Shown in pieces: positions 17,366 to 26,249 of a DNA stretch of 64,000 nucleotides. How positions within the stretch are numbered: position 1 is the stretch's first letter; every line of letters starts with the position of its first letter. A model generated the notes under the pieces. It saw only the letters and a program-made list of their open reading frames with translations, had not been told where the DNA came from and searched no databases. Source of the DNA: UBA4802 sp964509195. Its GTDB lineage: Bacteria; Spirochaetota; UBA4802; UB4802. The stretch is taken from the NCBI GenBank assembly GCA_964509195.1, contig CAZDWJ010000007.1, positions 94,228-158,227 of the forward strand. Direction: 5' to 3'. A program made the translations under genes and the position numbers.

Positions 17366-18091
17366 CTATCTTTTCACCTCCAGTTGATAGATGCTTGCCA
17401 TTGAACTGATTGATATTACGGAAGCAAAATATATTATATTGCGGGAATCTACCACACCACGTGCAATATTCTGAAAATGGTAGTCAGCACTTATATATTC
17501 AAATAGCGAAACCAACGTAGGGGAAATAAAGTAAAGGAACTTAGTTATAAGCGACAGTACTATGCAAATTGCAAAGCCTATGATAAAAGCAACAATCTGA
17601 TTTTTAGTCATGGATGATGCAAAAACACCAATTGATGCATAGGCAGCTGCAAGAAGCACTGCACCAATATAGCCACCAACAACAGGTCCAATATCAAGAG
17701 AACCCACAAATCCAACTGATACCGCATACAGAAGTGTTGGCGATATCATAATTGCTGCAAACAACGTTGCTGCCAATATCTTGCCAGTAACCACCTGAAC
17801 GGTTGAAAGCGGTAATGTCATCAGCATCTCAAAGGAACCGGTATTGCGCTCTTCGGCAAAAAGCCGCATGGTAATAGCCGGTATCACAAAGGCAAACAGA
17901 AGTGGCAACAGTTCAAAATAAGCTCTAAGTTCAGCCTGACCATATAAAAAGAATGTTGAGAAGAATAAAAATCCCGCTATTACTAAAAACACAGAAATGA
18001 CTATATATCCTATTGGCGTAGAAAAGTAACCCACCAACTCCTTTTTAGCAATGAGCTTTGCGCCTTTCATTATCTCTTTAAATTGTTCCAT
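17366..18091 (-). CDS. gldF: ABC-2 type permease, GldF-like
   Basis: 241 residues with six hydrophobic segments, starting with a conserved cytoplasmic lead (AKKELVGYFSTPIGYIVISVF). Between helices 2 and 3 is MRLFAEERNTGSFEMLMTLP, the signature coupling region of ABC-2 permeases of the GldF/NosY type. It is the membrane part of the ABC unit formed with the ATPase encoded 10 bp upstream and acts with the GldG protein encoded downstream. Confidence 0.85.
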   Translation of the reverse strand: MEQFKEIMKGAKLIAKKELVGYFSTPIGYIVISVFLVIAGFLFFSTFFLYGQAELRAYFELLPLLFAFVIPAITMRLFAEERNTGSFEMLMTLPLSTVQVVTGKILAATLFAAIMISPTLLYAVSVGFVGSLDIGPVVGGYIGAVLLAAAYASIGVFASSMTKNQIVAFIIGFAICIVLSLITKFLYFISPTLVSLFEYISADYHFQNIARGVVDSRNIIYFASVISISSMASIYQLEVKR

Positions 18092-18101
18092 TTTATCCTC
18101 C

Positions 18102-19028
18102 TTACGACCCTATGGTTAATTCGCGGAATACATGTTCTAAGCTTCTGTATTCTCTAGTCATCTCATACATTGTCCACCCATTGTCTTTGACACAATTAAA
18201 TACAGCTGGGCGTATATCTACATCGGCTCCGGTTAAAATCTGAATATGGCACAACTCCCCTTCATCACGTATATGTGTAACATTTTTAACACCCTGCAGA
18301 TTCTTTAACACATTCCTGATAGTTTCAAATGAAGTACCGCTCACAGCACAGTTAATACGAATATCCTTACCCCGAGCACTTTTAAGCTCACTCGTTGCAT
18401 CATCAGCTACTATCGTACCCTTATCTATTATTATTACCCTATTGCAGGTAGCTTCAACCTCTTGCAATATATGTGTTGACAGTATCACTGTTTTTTCTTT
18501 ACCCAGCTCTTTAATAAGATCGCGAATTTCAACAATCTGATTTGGATCAAGGCCGTTAGTTGGTTCATCTAAGATAAGAATTTCAGGATCATGCAGGATA
18601 GCCTGTGCCAACCCCACACGCTGTTTATACCCTTTTGAAAGCTCATTAATGTTTTTATGCATCACTTCAGTTATGCCACACTGAATGGCAACATCTTTAA
18701 TTTTTTCTTTATCATGCACCTCCCTTATATCGGCCATAAACTGTAAAAAGTCACATACCATCATATCAGGATACAGGGGTGCCGATTCGGGCAGATAGCC
18801 TATGCGCTTTTTTATTTCTATTGGATTCTCATTAACAAGAAACTCATCCACACTTACCAAACCGCTTGTTGGCTGCAGGTATCCTGTCAGTATACGCAAC
18901 GTGGTGGTCTTGCCTGCACCATTTGGACCAAGCAAACCGGTAATTTCGCCTTTCCTGATCGTGAATGAAATACCATCAACAGCTTTTACTTCACCATAAT
19001 GCTTTACCAGATTTTGAACGCTTATCAT
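18102..19028 (-). CDS. gldA: ABC transporter ATP-binding protein, GldA-like
   Basis: 308 residues. Walker A GPNGAGKTT (about 33-41), the Q-loop region IGYLPESAPLY, signature LSKGYKQR, Walker B ILILDEPTNGLDP and the H-loop STHILQEVE are all intact. A C-terminal 90-residue extension is usual for GldA/CcmA-type ATPases. It powers the GldF-like permease. First gene of a four-gene operon; ACGGAGGACAGC lies upstream of the start at 19028, a strong ribosome site. Confidence 0.88.
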   Translation of the reverse strand: MISVQNLVKHYGEVKAVDGISFTIRKGEITGLLGPNGAGKTTTLRILTGYLQPTSGLVSVDEFLVNENPIEIKKRIGYLPESAPLYPDMMVCDFLQFMADIREVHDKEKIKDVAIQCGITEVMHKNINELSKGYKQRVGLAQAILHDPEILILDEPTNGLDPNQIVEIRDLIKELGKEKTVILSTHILQEVEATCNRVIIIDKGTIVADDATSELKSARGKDIRINCAVSGTSFETIRNVLKNLQGVKNVTHIRDEGELCHIQILTGADVDIRPAVFNCVKDNGWTMYEMTREYRSLEHVFRELTIGS

Positions 19029-19180
19029 GTACGGCTGTCCTCCGTAAAAAATAAATTATTGTAATCACAACTAATGGTTATGTATTATTGTCTACATATA
19101 ATTACATCGAGTGATTTATATTGAGGCACCATGTATTGTACACTTACATTAAGAAAAACAAACTATAAAAATGTTACACA

Positions 19181-19543
19181 TTATTTCTGTACTCTGCCAT
19201 AATCATCTTCAATACGCTCTATGTCATCTTCACCAAAGTATTCACCCAACTGAACCTCAATGTATACAAGGTTCTTATTCCCTGTGTTTTCTGCTCTGTG
19301 TAATACATTAACATCAATATCAATACTTACACCCTGGTGCACCTTGATTTCATTCATATCAAGAGTGACAATACCTTCTCCAGATACAAAAAACCAGTGT
19401 TCTTTTCGCTTTTTATGCCGCTGCAGGCTTAATCGTTTTTTTGGATATACTGTTATACGTTTAACCTTGTGTGTTTCTGTATCCGATAGTACCTCGTAAA
19501 AACCCCATGGCCTGTGTTCCGAAAGTATTGCCCTATCGTCCAT
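19181..19543 (-). CDS. Cupin protein like the C-terminal domain of ManC
   Basis: About 120 residues from ATG 19543 (a GTG at 19552 overlaps the serC stop). RPWGFYEVLSD...VKRITVYPKKRLSLQRHKKRKEHWFFVSGEG is the phosphomannose isomerase type II cupin, with H and E residues that would bind the metal. As a stand-alone domain, without the mannose-1-phosphate guanylyltransferase part, such proteins are usually annotated as phosphomannose isomerase type II family. It overlaps or abuts serC, so the pair is translationally coupled. The substrate is uncertain. Confidence 0.72.
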   Translation of the reverse strand: MDDRAILSEHRPWGFYEVLSDTETHKVKRITVYPKKRLSLQRHKKRKEHWFFVSGEGIVTLDMNEIKVHQGVSIDIDVNVLHRAENTGNKNLVYIEVQLGEYFGEDDIERIEDDYGRVQK

Positions 19544-19548
19544 AGCAG

Positions 19549-20634
19549 TCACCCATTCTTGTGCATAAAGTGATGCATAAATTCTACCAGTGCTGTAACG
19601 CCCTCCACAGTCATTGCATTGTATATAGAAGCCCTGAGTCCGCCCACAGATCGATGACCTTTTAATCCACTTAATCCCTCACTCTCAGCTTCTTTTACAA
19701 ATTTTTCCTCAAGTTGCTCATTGTGCAAGCGCCAAACTACATTCACCTTTGAACGGCTGAGCTTATCCACCGGGCACATATAATACCCATTGCTTGCATC
19801 AATTGCATCGTATAAAAGTTGTGCTTTTTGATCACGCAATTTTTCAATATGTTGCAAACCACCAATTGATTTGACCCATTTAAGTGTTAATGTTGTCATC
19901 CACACGGTGAAAGTTGGCGGTGTATTGTATAAAGAATTTTCCTTTGCATGCAAATCATACCGCAGATATGCAGGCAAATCTTTTCGTGCTTTTGCAAGGA
20001 GATCATTTTTAATTATGACTACTGCCATACCTGCCGGAGCTAAATTTTTCTGCGTACCTGCAAAAAGCATGCTTACTTTATCCCACTCCACTGCCCGTGT
20101 CATAATATCCGACGACATGTCAACAATCAAAGGTATTCCACCAGTAGCAGGCATTGCCGGCCACTGAATGCCATCAATGGTTTCATTGGAACAGATATGT
20201 ACATATTCAGTTCCAGGAGTAAACTTCAATTCGCTTTGATGAGGTATACGGCGGTATTTTTCACCGGCTCCATCCCAGATAATTGTAGCATCGCCAATGA
20301 GTTTTGCATCTTCATACGCTTTTTTTACCCACGTTCCGGTTACCACAAAGTCGGCTTTTTTACCGTGTTGCAAGAATGCCATTGGAATCATTCCAAACTG
20401 CATTGTTGCCCCACCCTGAATAAAAAGGATTGTGTAATCATCGGGCACAGCAAGGAGTTCCTTGATAAGAGCTATCGCCTCATTATGAACTTCATCATAT
20501 ATTTTACCCCTATGGCTCATTTCAATAAGTGACATCCCGGTATGCTTATAGTCTATAAGGTCTCTTTGTGCTTCTTCAAGTGCGGGTAAAGGCAATGTAG
20601 ATGGCCCTGATGCAAAATTATATATACGGTTCAT
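19549..20634 (-). CDS. serC: Phosphoserine aminotransferase
   Basis: 361 residues, a PLP enzyme that converts 3-phosphohydroxypyruvate and glutamate to phosphoserine. The start YNFASGPSTLPLPALEEAQ, LFIQGGATMQFGMIPMA and FAGTQKNLAPAGMAVVI (with the PLP lysine) are class V SerC hallmarks. Length is normal. GGAGAAAACTCTA precedes the ATG. It is followed in operon by the cupin gene. Its coding strand contains GCGATAGCTC, read AIAL, one copy of the repeated word (20469-20478). Confidence 0.93.
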   Translation of the reverse strand: MNRIYNFASGPSTLPLPALEEAQRDLIDYKHTGMSLIEMSHRGKIYDEVHNEAIALIKELLAVPDDYTILFIQGGATMQFGMIPMAFLQHGKKADFVVTGTWVKKAYEDAKLIGDATIIWDGAGEKYRRIPHQSELKFTPGTEYVHICSNETIDGIQWPAMPATGGIPLIVDMSSDIMTRAVEWDKVSMLFAGTQKNLAPAGMAVVIIKNDLLAKARKDLPAYLRYDLHAKENSLYNTPPTFTVWMTTLTLKWVKSIGGLQHIEKLRDQKAQLLYDAIDASNGYYMCPVDKLSRSKVNVVWRLHNEQLEEKFVKEAESEGLSGLKGHRSVGGLRASIYNAMTVEGVTALVEFMHHFMHKNG

Positions 20635-20739
20635 TAGAGTTTTCTCCTTGCGTAATCAATTGACTTTATACTTGAAAGAAAAACTATTACTATGATAGTG
20701 TGATAAAAAATCAAGCAAATAAATGCAAAAGGAATATAT

Positions 20740-21420
20740 ATGTCAGGAAAACTCTATATTATTGCTACACCAATAGGAAATTTAGAAGATATTACGTTGC
20801 GCGCACTAAGAATTCTCAAAGAGGAAACTGACAGTATATATTGTGAAGATACACGTCAGACAGCAAAACTATTAGCCCATTACAATATCAATAAACCAAC
20901 CCGCTCGCTGCATACTCATTCAAGTAATGCAAAATTGCACAGCATCATCCAGGAACTAAAGACAGGCAAAACAATTAGCTACTGCACCGATTCTGGCACA
21001 CCGGGCATATCGGACCCTGGTGGACAGCTTGTTGCACTGGCACGGGAATATGATATTCCTGTTATCCCGGTGCCGGGCCCTTCTGCTGTTAGTGCTATCC
21101 TTTCGGTGTGCGGCTTTCCTGCCACTGAGTTCTATTTTGCCGGTTTTTTAAGTAAAAAGGACGGAAAGCGGAAAAACCAGTTACAAAAGCTAAGCCAGCT
21201 TGATGCAATTATTGTTATTTATGAATCTCCCTACCGCATCATAAAGCTATTACAGGCTATTGCTGACGTGATGCCGCAGGCGCAAATACTTATTGGCAGG
21301 GAAATGACCAAACATTTTGAAGAATTCATCCACTGCAATGCAGCTAACGTTGCAGAGATTACTGAAACGCTTACACAAAAGGGTGAATTTGTTGTAGCAG
21401 TCTACAATTCTAAGAAGTAA
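20740..21420 (+). CDS. rsmI: 16S rRNA (cytidine-1402 2'-O)-methyltransferase
   Basis: 226 residues, tetrapyrrole-methylase fold. YIIATPIGNLEDITLRAL, YCEDTRQTAKLLAHY and SYCTDSGTPGISDPGGQLV are diagnostic of RsmI. It uses SAM to methylate the ribose of C1402 in the ribosomal decoding centre. It is somewhat shorter than E. coli RsmI (286), lacking the C-terminal extra domain, as in many other phyla. AAAAGGAATATAT gives the ribosome site. Divergent from serC. Confidence 0.9.
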   Translation: MSGKLYIIATPIGNLEDITLRALRILKEETDSIYCEDTRQTAKLLAHYNINKPTRSLHTHSSNAKLHSIIQELKTGKTISYCTDSGTPGISDPGGQLVALAREYDIPVIPVPGPSAVSAILSVCGFPATEFYFAGFLSKKDGKRKNQLQKLSQLDAIIVIYESPYRIIKLLQAIADVMPQAQILIGREMTKHFEEFIHCNAANVAEITETLTQKGEFVVAVYNSKK

Positions 21421-21597
21421 GGATTTTATATTTTGTATATTTATCTTGATAGTATACATTTATAAAACTATATTCTTTACAGTTATCGTAATACTTTGAA
21501 GTACATTTAGTATAGAAACAGGCGATAGTTACTGATTTAATTAAATTTAATTACTTGATTAATTTTACTATTAATGTATATTTATTATAAATTGATT

Positions 21598-21624
21598 TAA
21601 GATTTGACAAATAAGTGCCGATAG
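21598..21624 (+). promoter_or_regulatory. Sigma28-like promoter for flgM
   Basis: TAAG (21598-21601), a 15-bp spacer and GCCGATAG (21617-21624) match the sigma28 pattern TAAA-N15-GCCGATAA with one mismatch in each box, 30 bp before the flgM start. A TTGACA at 21604 has no well-spaced -10. The sigma factor gene itself is at 60857-61657. Confidence 0.6.
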
Positions 21625-21653
21625 TTACCATAGATTAAAAGAGGGTGGTTACA

Positions 21654-21947
21654 ATGGTTATAGATAAAATTGGGAATATTAAGAATATTGTTGAACCTAA
21701 AAACACCAAATCTGTGGGCAAAACCAAATCCACCGACAAAAGTGACTCGGTAGAGATTTCAAGCGAAGCTAAAAAAGCTGCCGAACAGTCAAAAATTGCC
21801 CAGGTTGTAAAACAGACACCCGATATCAGAGCAGAACGAGTACGCGAAATTAAAGAACAGATTGCCAACGGCACGTATGATTTCAATGATGACCGTATTA
21901 TAGATAAAGTTGCTGAAAAAATAGCTATGCAGCTTTTGCGTAAATAA
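21654..21947 (+). CDS. flgM: Anti-sigma28 factor FlgM
   Basis: 97 residues from ATG 21654, with GAGGGTGG just upstream (the GTG at 21645 lies in that site). The N-terminal half is Lys/Ser-rich and probably disordered. The C-terminal half VEISSEAKKAAEQSKIAQVVKQ..DIRAERVREIKEQIANGTY..DDRIIDKVAEKI is the FlgM sigma-binding region. It would hold the WhiG/FliA-type sigma factor inactive until export through the finished hook. Monocistronic or followed by the 21974 gene after 26 bp. Confidence 0.83.
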   Translation: MVIDKIGNIKNIVEPKNTKSVGKTKSTDKSDSVEISSEAKKAAEQSKIAQVVKQTPDIRAERVREIKEQIANGTYDFNDDRIIDKVAEKIAMQLLRK

Positions 21948-21973
21948 AAACATCATTTTAAAGGTTAGTATTA

Positions 21974-23200
21974 ATGGCCGGCATAATTGACAGAAAGGCG
22001 GAACAGGGATTCCGCTTTTTTATGTCTAAAACATATGGACAAACCATAGAGGGCATTTGGCCAGACCTTTACATTCCAACCGCAGTCTATGCACAACCAG
22101 ATAGTGTAGCACTGCTTCCTTCAATTATTCAGCTTTTTGGATCACGGGTATTGTTTATTACCAGTTCAATTGATTTTAACCAGTACAATCATCTTTTCAT
22201 GCCCATTGCCAGAAGTCTGCAGAATAGCAACATTCCATTCATGGTTTATGATGAAATTCCTGAAAACAACACTGATTACATTGACACTGCAGTGTATTTT
22301 GCCCGTAAAACCCATTGTGACCTTATCATTGGTTTTGGAAGTATAAATTCAATCAATGCAGCAAAAGCGGTTGCTCTTTTAACAAATAATTATTTTTTTG
22401 CACATGAACTTTTTACCTATCCATTTCTTCATGAACCAGTCCCATTTATAAGTATTCCTGTTCATCCACTCTTTGGATTTGAAATAACCCCGTGTACAAT
22501 ATTAACTGATATCCAAGATGGCATACATAAAACATTTTTCCATAATTACATTTTTCCTAAAGCAGTTATACTTGACCCTGGGATGTCCTTTGGTATTGAT
22601 GAAGAAACTTTAGCCAGATACAGTATTGCCACACTGGCCATTGCCATTGAATCAGTTATTTCTAAAAATATTAATAATATTACCAATACTCTTTCTTTAA
22701 GGACCATAGACCTGATATTTAAAAATTTGTCAGCAGCTCTGCGCGAAAGTGATAATGAAACTGCTCGCCTTAATATGATGATGGCTTCACTTATGGCAGG
22801 AATTGCATTTAGCAGTGCTCAACTTTCTGTTTCATTAGCATTATCATTGTCCCTTTCTTCGTTGACACATATTGACATTGCTGCATATATGTCCGTTATG
22901 TTGCCACATATTATGGAATACAATTTAACTGCAACACCTGGTAAATATGTTCAGATGTCAAAAGTAATGGATGAGGATGTCAAGGATATCACAGTCATTG
23001 AAGCTGCAATTAAAGCGGTGGAAGGTGTACGCAAATTAGCTCTTGATGCGGACATACCACAACGGCTGTCGCAATTCGATATTAATAAGGGTATTTTCTC
23101 TAAAGTTACTGAGATTACGTTGAGCTATCCTTTTATACACAATGCACCGCGAGCACTCAACCGCGATGAAGTTGAAACCATCCTTATAGCTGCATACTGA
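21974..23200 (+). CDS. Degenerate iron-containing alcohol dehydrogenase homologue
   Basis: 408 residues aligned by eye to the group III (iron) ADH / dehydroquinate synthase-like fold. GFGSINSINAAKA stands for the nucleotide-binding GGGSxxDxAK, IPVHPLFGFEITP for PTTxGTGSE, LDPGMSF for DPxLT and MLPHIMEYN for LPHVMEFN. The metal site is lost: where the family has GMDALTHAIE this protein reads YSIATLAIAIE, and HxPHG reads HIDIA. So the usual Asp and at least two His ligands are gone. It is probably not an iron alcohol dehydrogenase; it may be a binding or regulatory relic. It is 3 bp upstream of larB, so likely in the same operon. Confidence 0.68.
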   Translation: MAGIIDRKAEQGFRFFMSKTYGQTIEGIWPDLYIPTAVYAQPDSVALLPSIIQLFGSRVLFITSSIDFNQYNHLFMPIARSLQNSNIPFMVYDEIPENNTDYIDTAVYFARKTHCDLIIGFGSINSINAAKAVALLTNNYFFAHELFTYPFLHEPVPFISIPVHPLFGFEITPCTILTDIQDGIHKTFFHNYIFPKAVILDPGMSFGIDEETLARYSIATLAIAIESVISKNINNITNTLSLRTIDLIFKNLSAALRESDNETARLNMMMASLMAGIAFSSAQLSVSLALSLSLSSLTHIDIAAYMSVMLPHIMEYNLTATPGKYVQMSKVMDEDVKDITVIEAAIKAVEGVRKLALDADIPQRLSQFDINKGIFSKVTEITLSYPFIHNAPRALNRDEVETILIAAY

Positions 23201-23203
23201 CCT

Positions 23204-23953
23204 ATGAGCCAATCTGCAATTAACGATTTACTTAAGCGATATAAAGATGGGCTTGTGTCTGAAGAGGACTTTTTGCAGGAGCTATCGCACATAACTATTG
23301 AACAATTGGGCCATACCACACTGGACCACCACCGTCACACGCGGTTAGGCTTCCCAGAAGTAATTTTTTGCCAGAATAAAACACCACAGCAGGTTGCCGA
23401 TATTGCTAAAGCGTTACTCAAACGTAATACAAGCTTTTTAGGCACACGTGCCACAAAAGAACACTTCAAAGAAGTGAAGCGTCATATCAAAAAAGCCTAT
23501 TACAACGAAGCTGGCAAAGTCATTACCTACAGCGCACAAAAACTACAGCATAAACCGCATAAGCTTGTCATTATTACCGCGGGCACATCAGACATACCTG
23601 TGGCAGAGGAAGCAAAAGAAACCGCACTCATTATGGGGCTTAACGTTGAAACCATTTATGATATAGGTGTTGCAGGAATTCATAGGGTATTCCACAACTG
23701 GGCACAAATTAATGATGCCACTGTCATCATTGTCATTGCAGGCATGGAAGGCGCGCTACCAAGCGTTATTGGTGGGCTTGTCCCATGCCCTGTAATCGCT
23801 GTACCAACCTCAGTTGGGTATGGTGCTTCGTTTGGCGGTATGGCAGCGCTGTTAGGAATGCTCAACTCATGCGCACCAGGCGTGAGTGTTGTAAATATTG
23901 ACAACGGTTTTGGTGCGGTGTACTGTGCCTACCGCATTATACGGAATTTGTAG
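23204..23953 (+). CDS. larB: Pyridinium-3,5-biscarboxylic acid mononucleotide synthase LarB
   Basis: 249 residues. The C-terminal two thirds (TAGTSDIPVAEEAKETA, YDIGVAGIHRVF, VIAGMEGALPSVIGGLV, PTSVGYGASFGG) is the AIR-carboxylase-like LarB domain. LarB carboxylates and hydrolyses nicotinic acid adenine dinucleotide, the first step to the nickel-pincer nucleotide cofactor. It is followed after 9 bp by larC; larE and larA are not in the window. A GAGCTATCGC word is read here as ELSH (23279-23288). Confidence 0.9.
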   Translation: MSQSAINDLLKRYKDGLVSEEDFLQELSHITIEQLGHTTLDHHRHTRLGFPEVIFCQNKTPQQVADIAKALLKRNTSFLGTRATKEHFKEVKRHIKKAYYNEAGKVITYSAQKLQHKPHKLVIITAGTSDIPVAEEAKETALIMGLNVETIYDIGVAGIHRVFHNWAQINDATVIIVIAGMEGALPSVIGGLVPCPVIAVPTSVGYGASFGGMAALLGMLNSCAPGVSVVNIDNGFGAVYCAYRIIRNL

Positions 23954-23962
23954 GATCCTGTC

Positions 23963-25120
23963 ATGAAAATTCTCTATTGTGATGTCCAGTTAGGAGCTTC
24001 CGGAGATATGCTTGTTGGTGCACTCATTGATATGGGATTGCCTGTAGAGGTTCTTACCACACAGTTACAATCATTACCATTTAGTGGTTTTACGATAGCT
24101 CCGACAAAGGTTACACGCTATGCAATGAACGGCACTCAGGCTGGAATTACCGCACGCATTGACACCACACACCGAAACCTTGCTGCCATACATGATATTA
24201 TCGCACACACCACGTGCTCTGACACAGTAAAAAGAAATGCAATGAAGATATTTGATACGTTAGCAACTGCTGAAAGCGCTGTACATGGTATTCCAAAGGA
24301 AGAGGTGCATTTTCATGAAGTGGGAGCCATTGATAGTATTGTAGATATACTGTCGTTTTGCATTGGCATTGAGTACTTAAACATTGATACTATATACTAC
24401 AGTGCATTTGCGTGTGGAACAGGTACCATTGTTACACAGCATGGGACAATACCGTTACCTGCGCCTGCAACCGTGAAGCTAACAGAAGGCAAGCAGGTTA
24501 TATTCACTGGACTTACAGGAGAGCTTACTACACCAACGGCTGCTGCAATTCTTATAACCCTTGGCATACAAAAGACACAATTTGGCGGTGTTGTGTTGAA
24601 CATAGGTACCGGATTTGGCACACGAGATTATGGTTTCCCCAGTTATACCCGTGTTTTGCTATTTAATGATGTATCTAGCGGTTATGAACTGCTGTGTGTT
24701 TTGGAATGCAGTATCGATGATATGAATCCTGAAGTTTATCCTCATGTATCAGAATTGCTGTTTGACGCTGGTGCTCGTGATGTGCACTTACAGCAAGTTA
24801 TTATGAAAAAAGGGCGTCCAGGAGTGGTTGTTTCGGTACTGTGCCCTTTTGTTGCAGTTGAACAATGTAAACAGATTCTTTTTTCACAGACAACGACATT
24901 AGGAATCAGAGCATATACCGTCAACCGCTATTCTTTGCCACGTGAGCTTACAACAGTGACACTCTACGGTGAAGAAATTCGTATTAAGCAAAGCCACCGT
25001 TATAATGAGCTATCGCCAAAACCTGAATATGAAGATTGCAAAAAAGTAGCGTTAAAAACCGGGAAACCATTATACCAAATAATGGAAGAGGCACTGAAGG
25101 AATACTACAAACAAAAGTAA
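23963..25120 (+). CDS. larC: Nickel insertion protein LarC
   Basis: 385 residues. YCDVQLGASGDMLVGALIDMG is the conserved LarC start; VHFHEVGAIDSIVDI carries the His/Glu/Asp-rich segment thought to hold nickel. LarC is a CTP-dependent cyclometallase that inserts Ni into the pincer nucleotide. In Lactobacillus plantarum the gene is split by programmed frameshift (larC1/larC2); here one open frame covers both parts. The gene converges on cheW with no space between the stop codons. Confidence 0.9.
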   Translation: MKILYCDVQLGASGDMLVGALIDMGLPVEVLTTQLQSLPFSGFTIAPTKVTRYAMNGTQAGITARIDTTHRNLAAIHDIIAHTTCSDTVKRNAMKIFDTLATAESAVHGIPKEEVHFHEVGAIDSIVDILSFCIGIEYLNIDTIYYSAFACGTGTIVTQHGTIPLPAPATVKLTEGKQVIFTGLTGELTTPTAAAILITLGIQKTQFGGVVLNIGTGFGTRDYGFPSYTRVLLFNDVSSGYELLCVLECSIDDMNPEVYPHVSELLFDAGARDVHLQQVIMKKGRPGVVVSVLCPFVAVEQCKQILFSQTTTLGIRAYTVNRYSLPRELTTVTLYGEEIRIKQSHRYNELSPKPEYEDCKKVALKTGKPLYQIMEEALKEYYKQK

Positions 25121-25585
25121 TTATAGCTGCTTCAATTCTTCTGAAGAAAATATCTGATCAATATCTAAAATAATGACAAACTTATTTTCAACTTTCCCAA
25201 TGCCAACAATAAACCTACCAGAGATGCCTTTCACAATAGGTGGTGGTGGCTCTATATCTTTTTGCTCCAATTTGATGACATGGCTTACCTGGTCTATTGC
25301 AAGCCCAATACGTTTGCCTTTTATATCAACAACAATCGCACGTTTATTTTGTGTGCTTTTTTGGGAAATGCCAAAGCGCACTCCTAAATCAATAATGGGG
25401 ATGACCTTGCCACGCAAATCCATGACACCAAGTATATAATCTGCAGACCTGGGCAGTGGGGTAACCTGTGGCAGTTTAAGGATTTCCTGTACCTTTAATA
25501 TTTCAATGCCATATTCTTCTTTGCCAATGTTGAAGCATACTATCTGCATGCTATTCAATGATGTATCTTTGGTCTGCGTTTTCAT
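25121..25585 (-). CDS. cheW: Chemotaxis coupling protein CheW
   Basis: 154 residues. QIVCFNIGKEEYGIEILKVQEIL, PRSADYILGVMDLRGKVIPIIDL and AIVVDIKGKRIGLAIDQVSHV are the SH3-like CheW fold that links chemoreceptors to CheA. It is an isolated che gene; cheR and cheD are in the flagellar block at 56268-57597. Its promoter is described separately. Confidence 0.92.
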   Translation of the reverse strand: MKTQTKDTSLNSMQIVCFNIGKEEYGIEILKVQEILKLPQVTPLPRSADYILGVMDLRGKVIPIIDLGVRFGISQKSTQNKRAIVVDIKGKRIGLAIDQVSHVIKLEQKDIEPPPPIVKGISGRFIVGIGKVENKFVIILDIDQIFSSEELKQL

Positions 25586-25624
25586 ACTGGCTTCCTTAAA
25601 TTACAATTTTAGCCTATTTTCTCA

Positions 25625-25653
25625 ATACTATTAATAGCAATGCAAATTTTCAA
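25625..25653 (-). promoter_or_regulatory. Sigma70-type promoter of cheW
   Basis: On the minus strand TTGAAA (25648-25653), 17 bp, TAGTAT (25625-25630), about 40 bp before the cheW start codon. No sigma28-type GCCGATAA box was found upstream, so cheW seems to be under housekeeping control. Confidence 0.5.
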
Positions 25654-25692
25654 GTTAAAATTTTTTATTTTTTTGTGCGATAGCTCATGGTA

Positions 25693-25929
25693 TCACTTGA
25701 TTAATTTTAAATATGACTGATGCAGCTGCTCCACTGCTATTTTTCCTTCTTCTACATAGCCTTTCAGATTGGATGGCAATGAACCATTTTTTATATATAT
25801 GTAACCTGCAAACATTATACACAACACTACCATTATAGCAACAAGCTTCAAAAGTTGCTTTAAAAGCATATATAAAAGGATGATAAAACTTATAATTGCT
25901 ATTATAGTTAGAACTAATCCTGTATTCAT
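25693..25929 (-). CDS. Small membrane protein of unknown function
   Basis: 78 residues with two hydrophobic segments at about 3-21 (TGLVLTIIAIISFIILLY) and 27-47 (LLKLVAIMVVLCIMFAGYIY), then a short polar tail with EEGKIAVEQLHQSYLKL. It overlaps the upstream LapA-like gene by four bases (ATGA), which shows coupling. No family was recognised. An exact GCGATAGCTC word lies just downstream of its stop (25677-25686). Confidence 0.6.
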   Translation of the reverse strand: MNTGLVLTIIAIISFIILLYMLLKQLLKLVAIMVVLCIMFAGYIYIKNGSLPSNLKGYVEEGKIAVEQLHQSYLKLIK

Positions 25930-26159
25930 GACCTGTGAGTTTCCATTGTTGTGGGAGTTTTTTGTTTTTTATGAAATTTAATTGAAGTAAAAAGCATACC
26001 ACAGATAAATCCAATAGCAAAGATTACAATAAGCATAATAATAAATGGTAGCGTAATATTCCATACCAACAATGTCAATGCAACTGGCTGTGTATTTTGC
26101 AAAATTATTACAAGCAGTAGAAATAATATGATTGTAACAATAATTACTTTTATCTGCAT
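25926..26159 (-). CDS. LapA-domain (DUF1049) membrane protein
   Basis: 77 residues. VIIVTIILFLLLVIILQNTQPVALTLLVW...PFIIMLIVIFAIGFICGML is the LapA/DUF1049 pattern: an N-terminal membrane helix, the short QNT.PV strand, then a second helix and a basic tail. The E. coli LapA (YciS) assists lipopolysaccharide assembly with LapB; a similar role in envelope biogenesis is possible. First gene of a two-gene operon. Confidence 0.72.
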   Translation of the reverse strand: MQIKVIIVTIILFLLLVIILQNTQPVALTLLVWNITLPFIIMLIVIFAIGFICGMLFTSIKFHKKQKTPTTMETHRS

Positions 26160-26249
26160 AAATTTATTCCCTTTAATAGTTTTTACCAGATATCACTAAT
26201 ACTGGCATATTATTGTCAGTTTATGTCAAGCAAAGTACTACTGAGATTT

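Noticed and set aside
21974..23200. Functional iron alcohol dehydrogenase.
   Set aside because: The metal-binding Asp and His positions are replaced, so the enzyme name is not supported.
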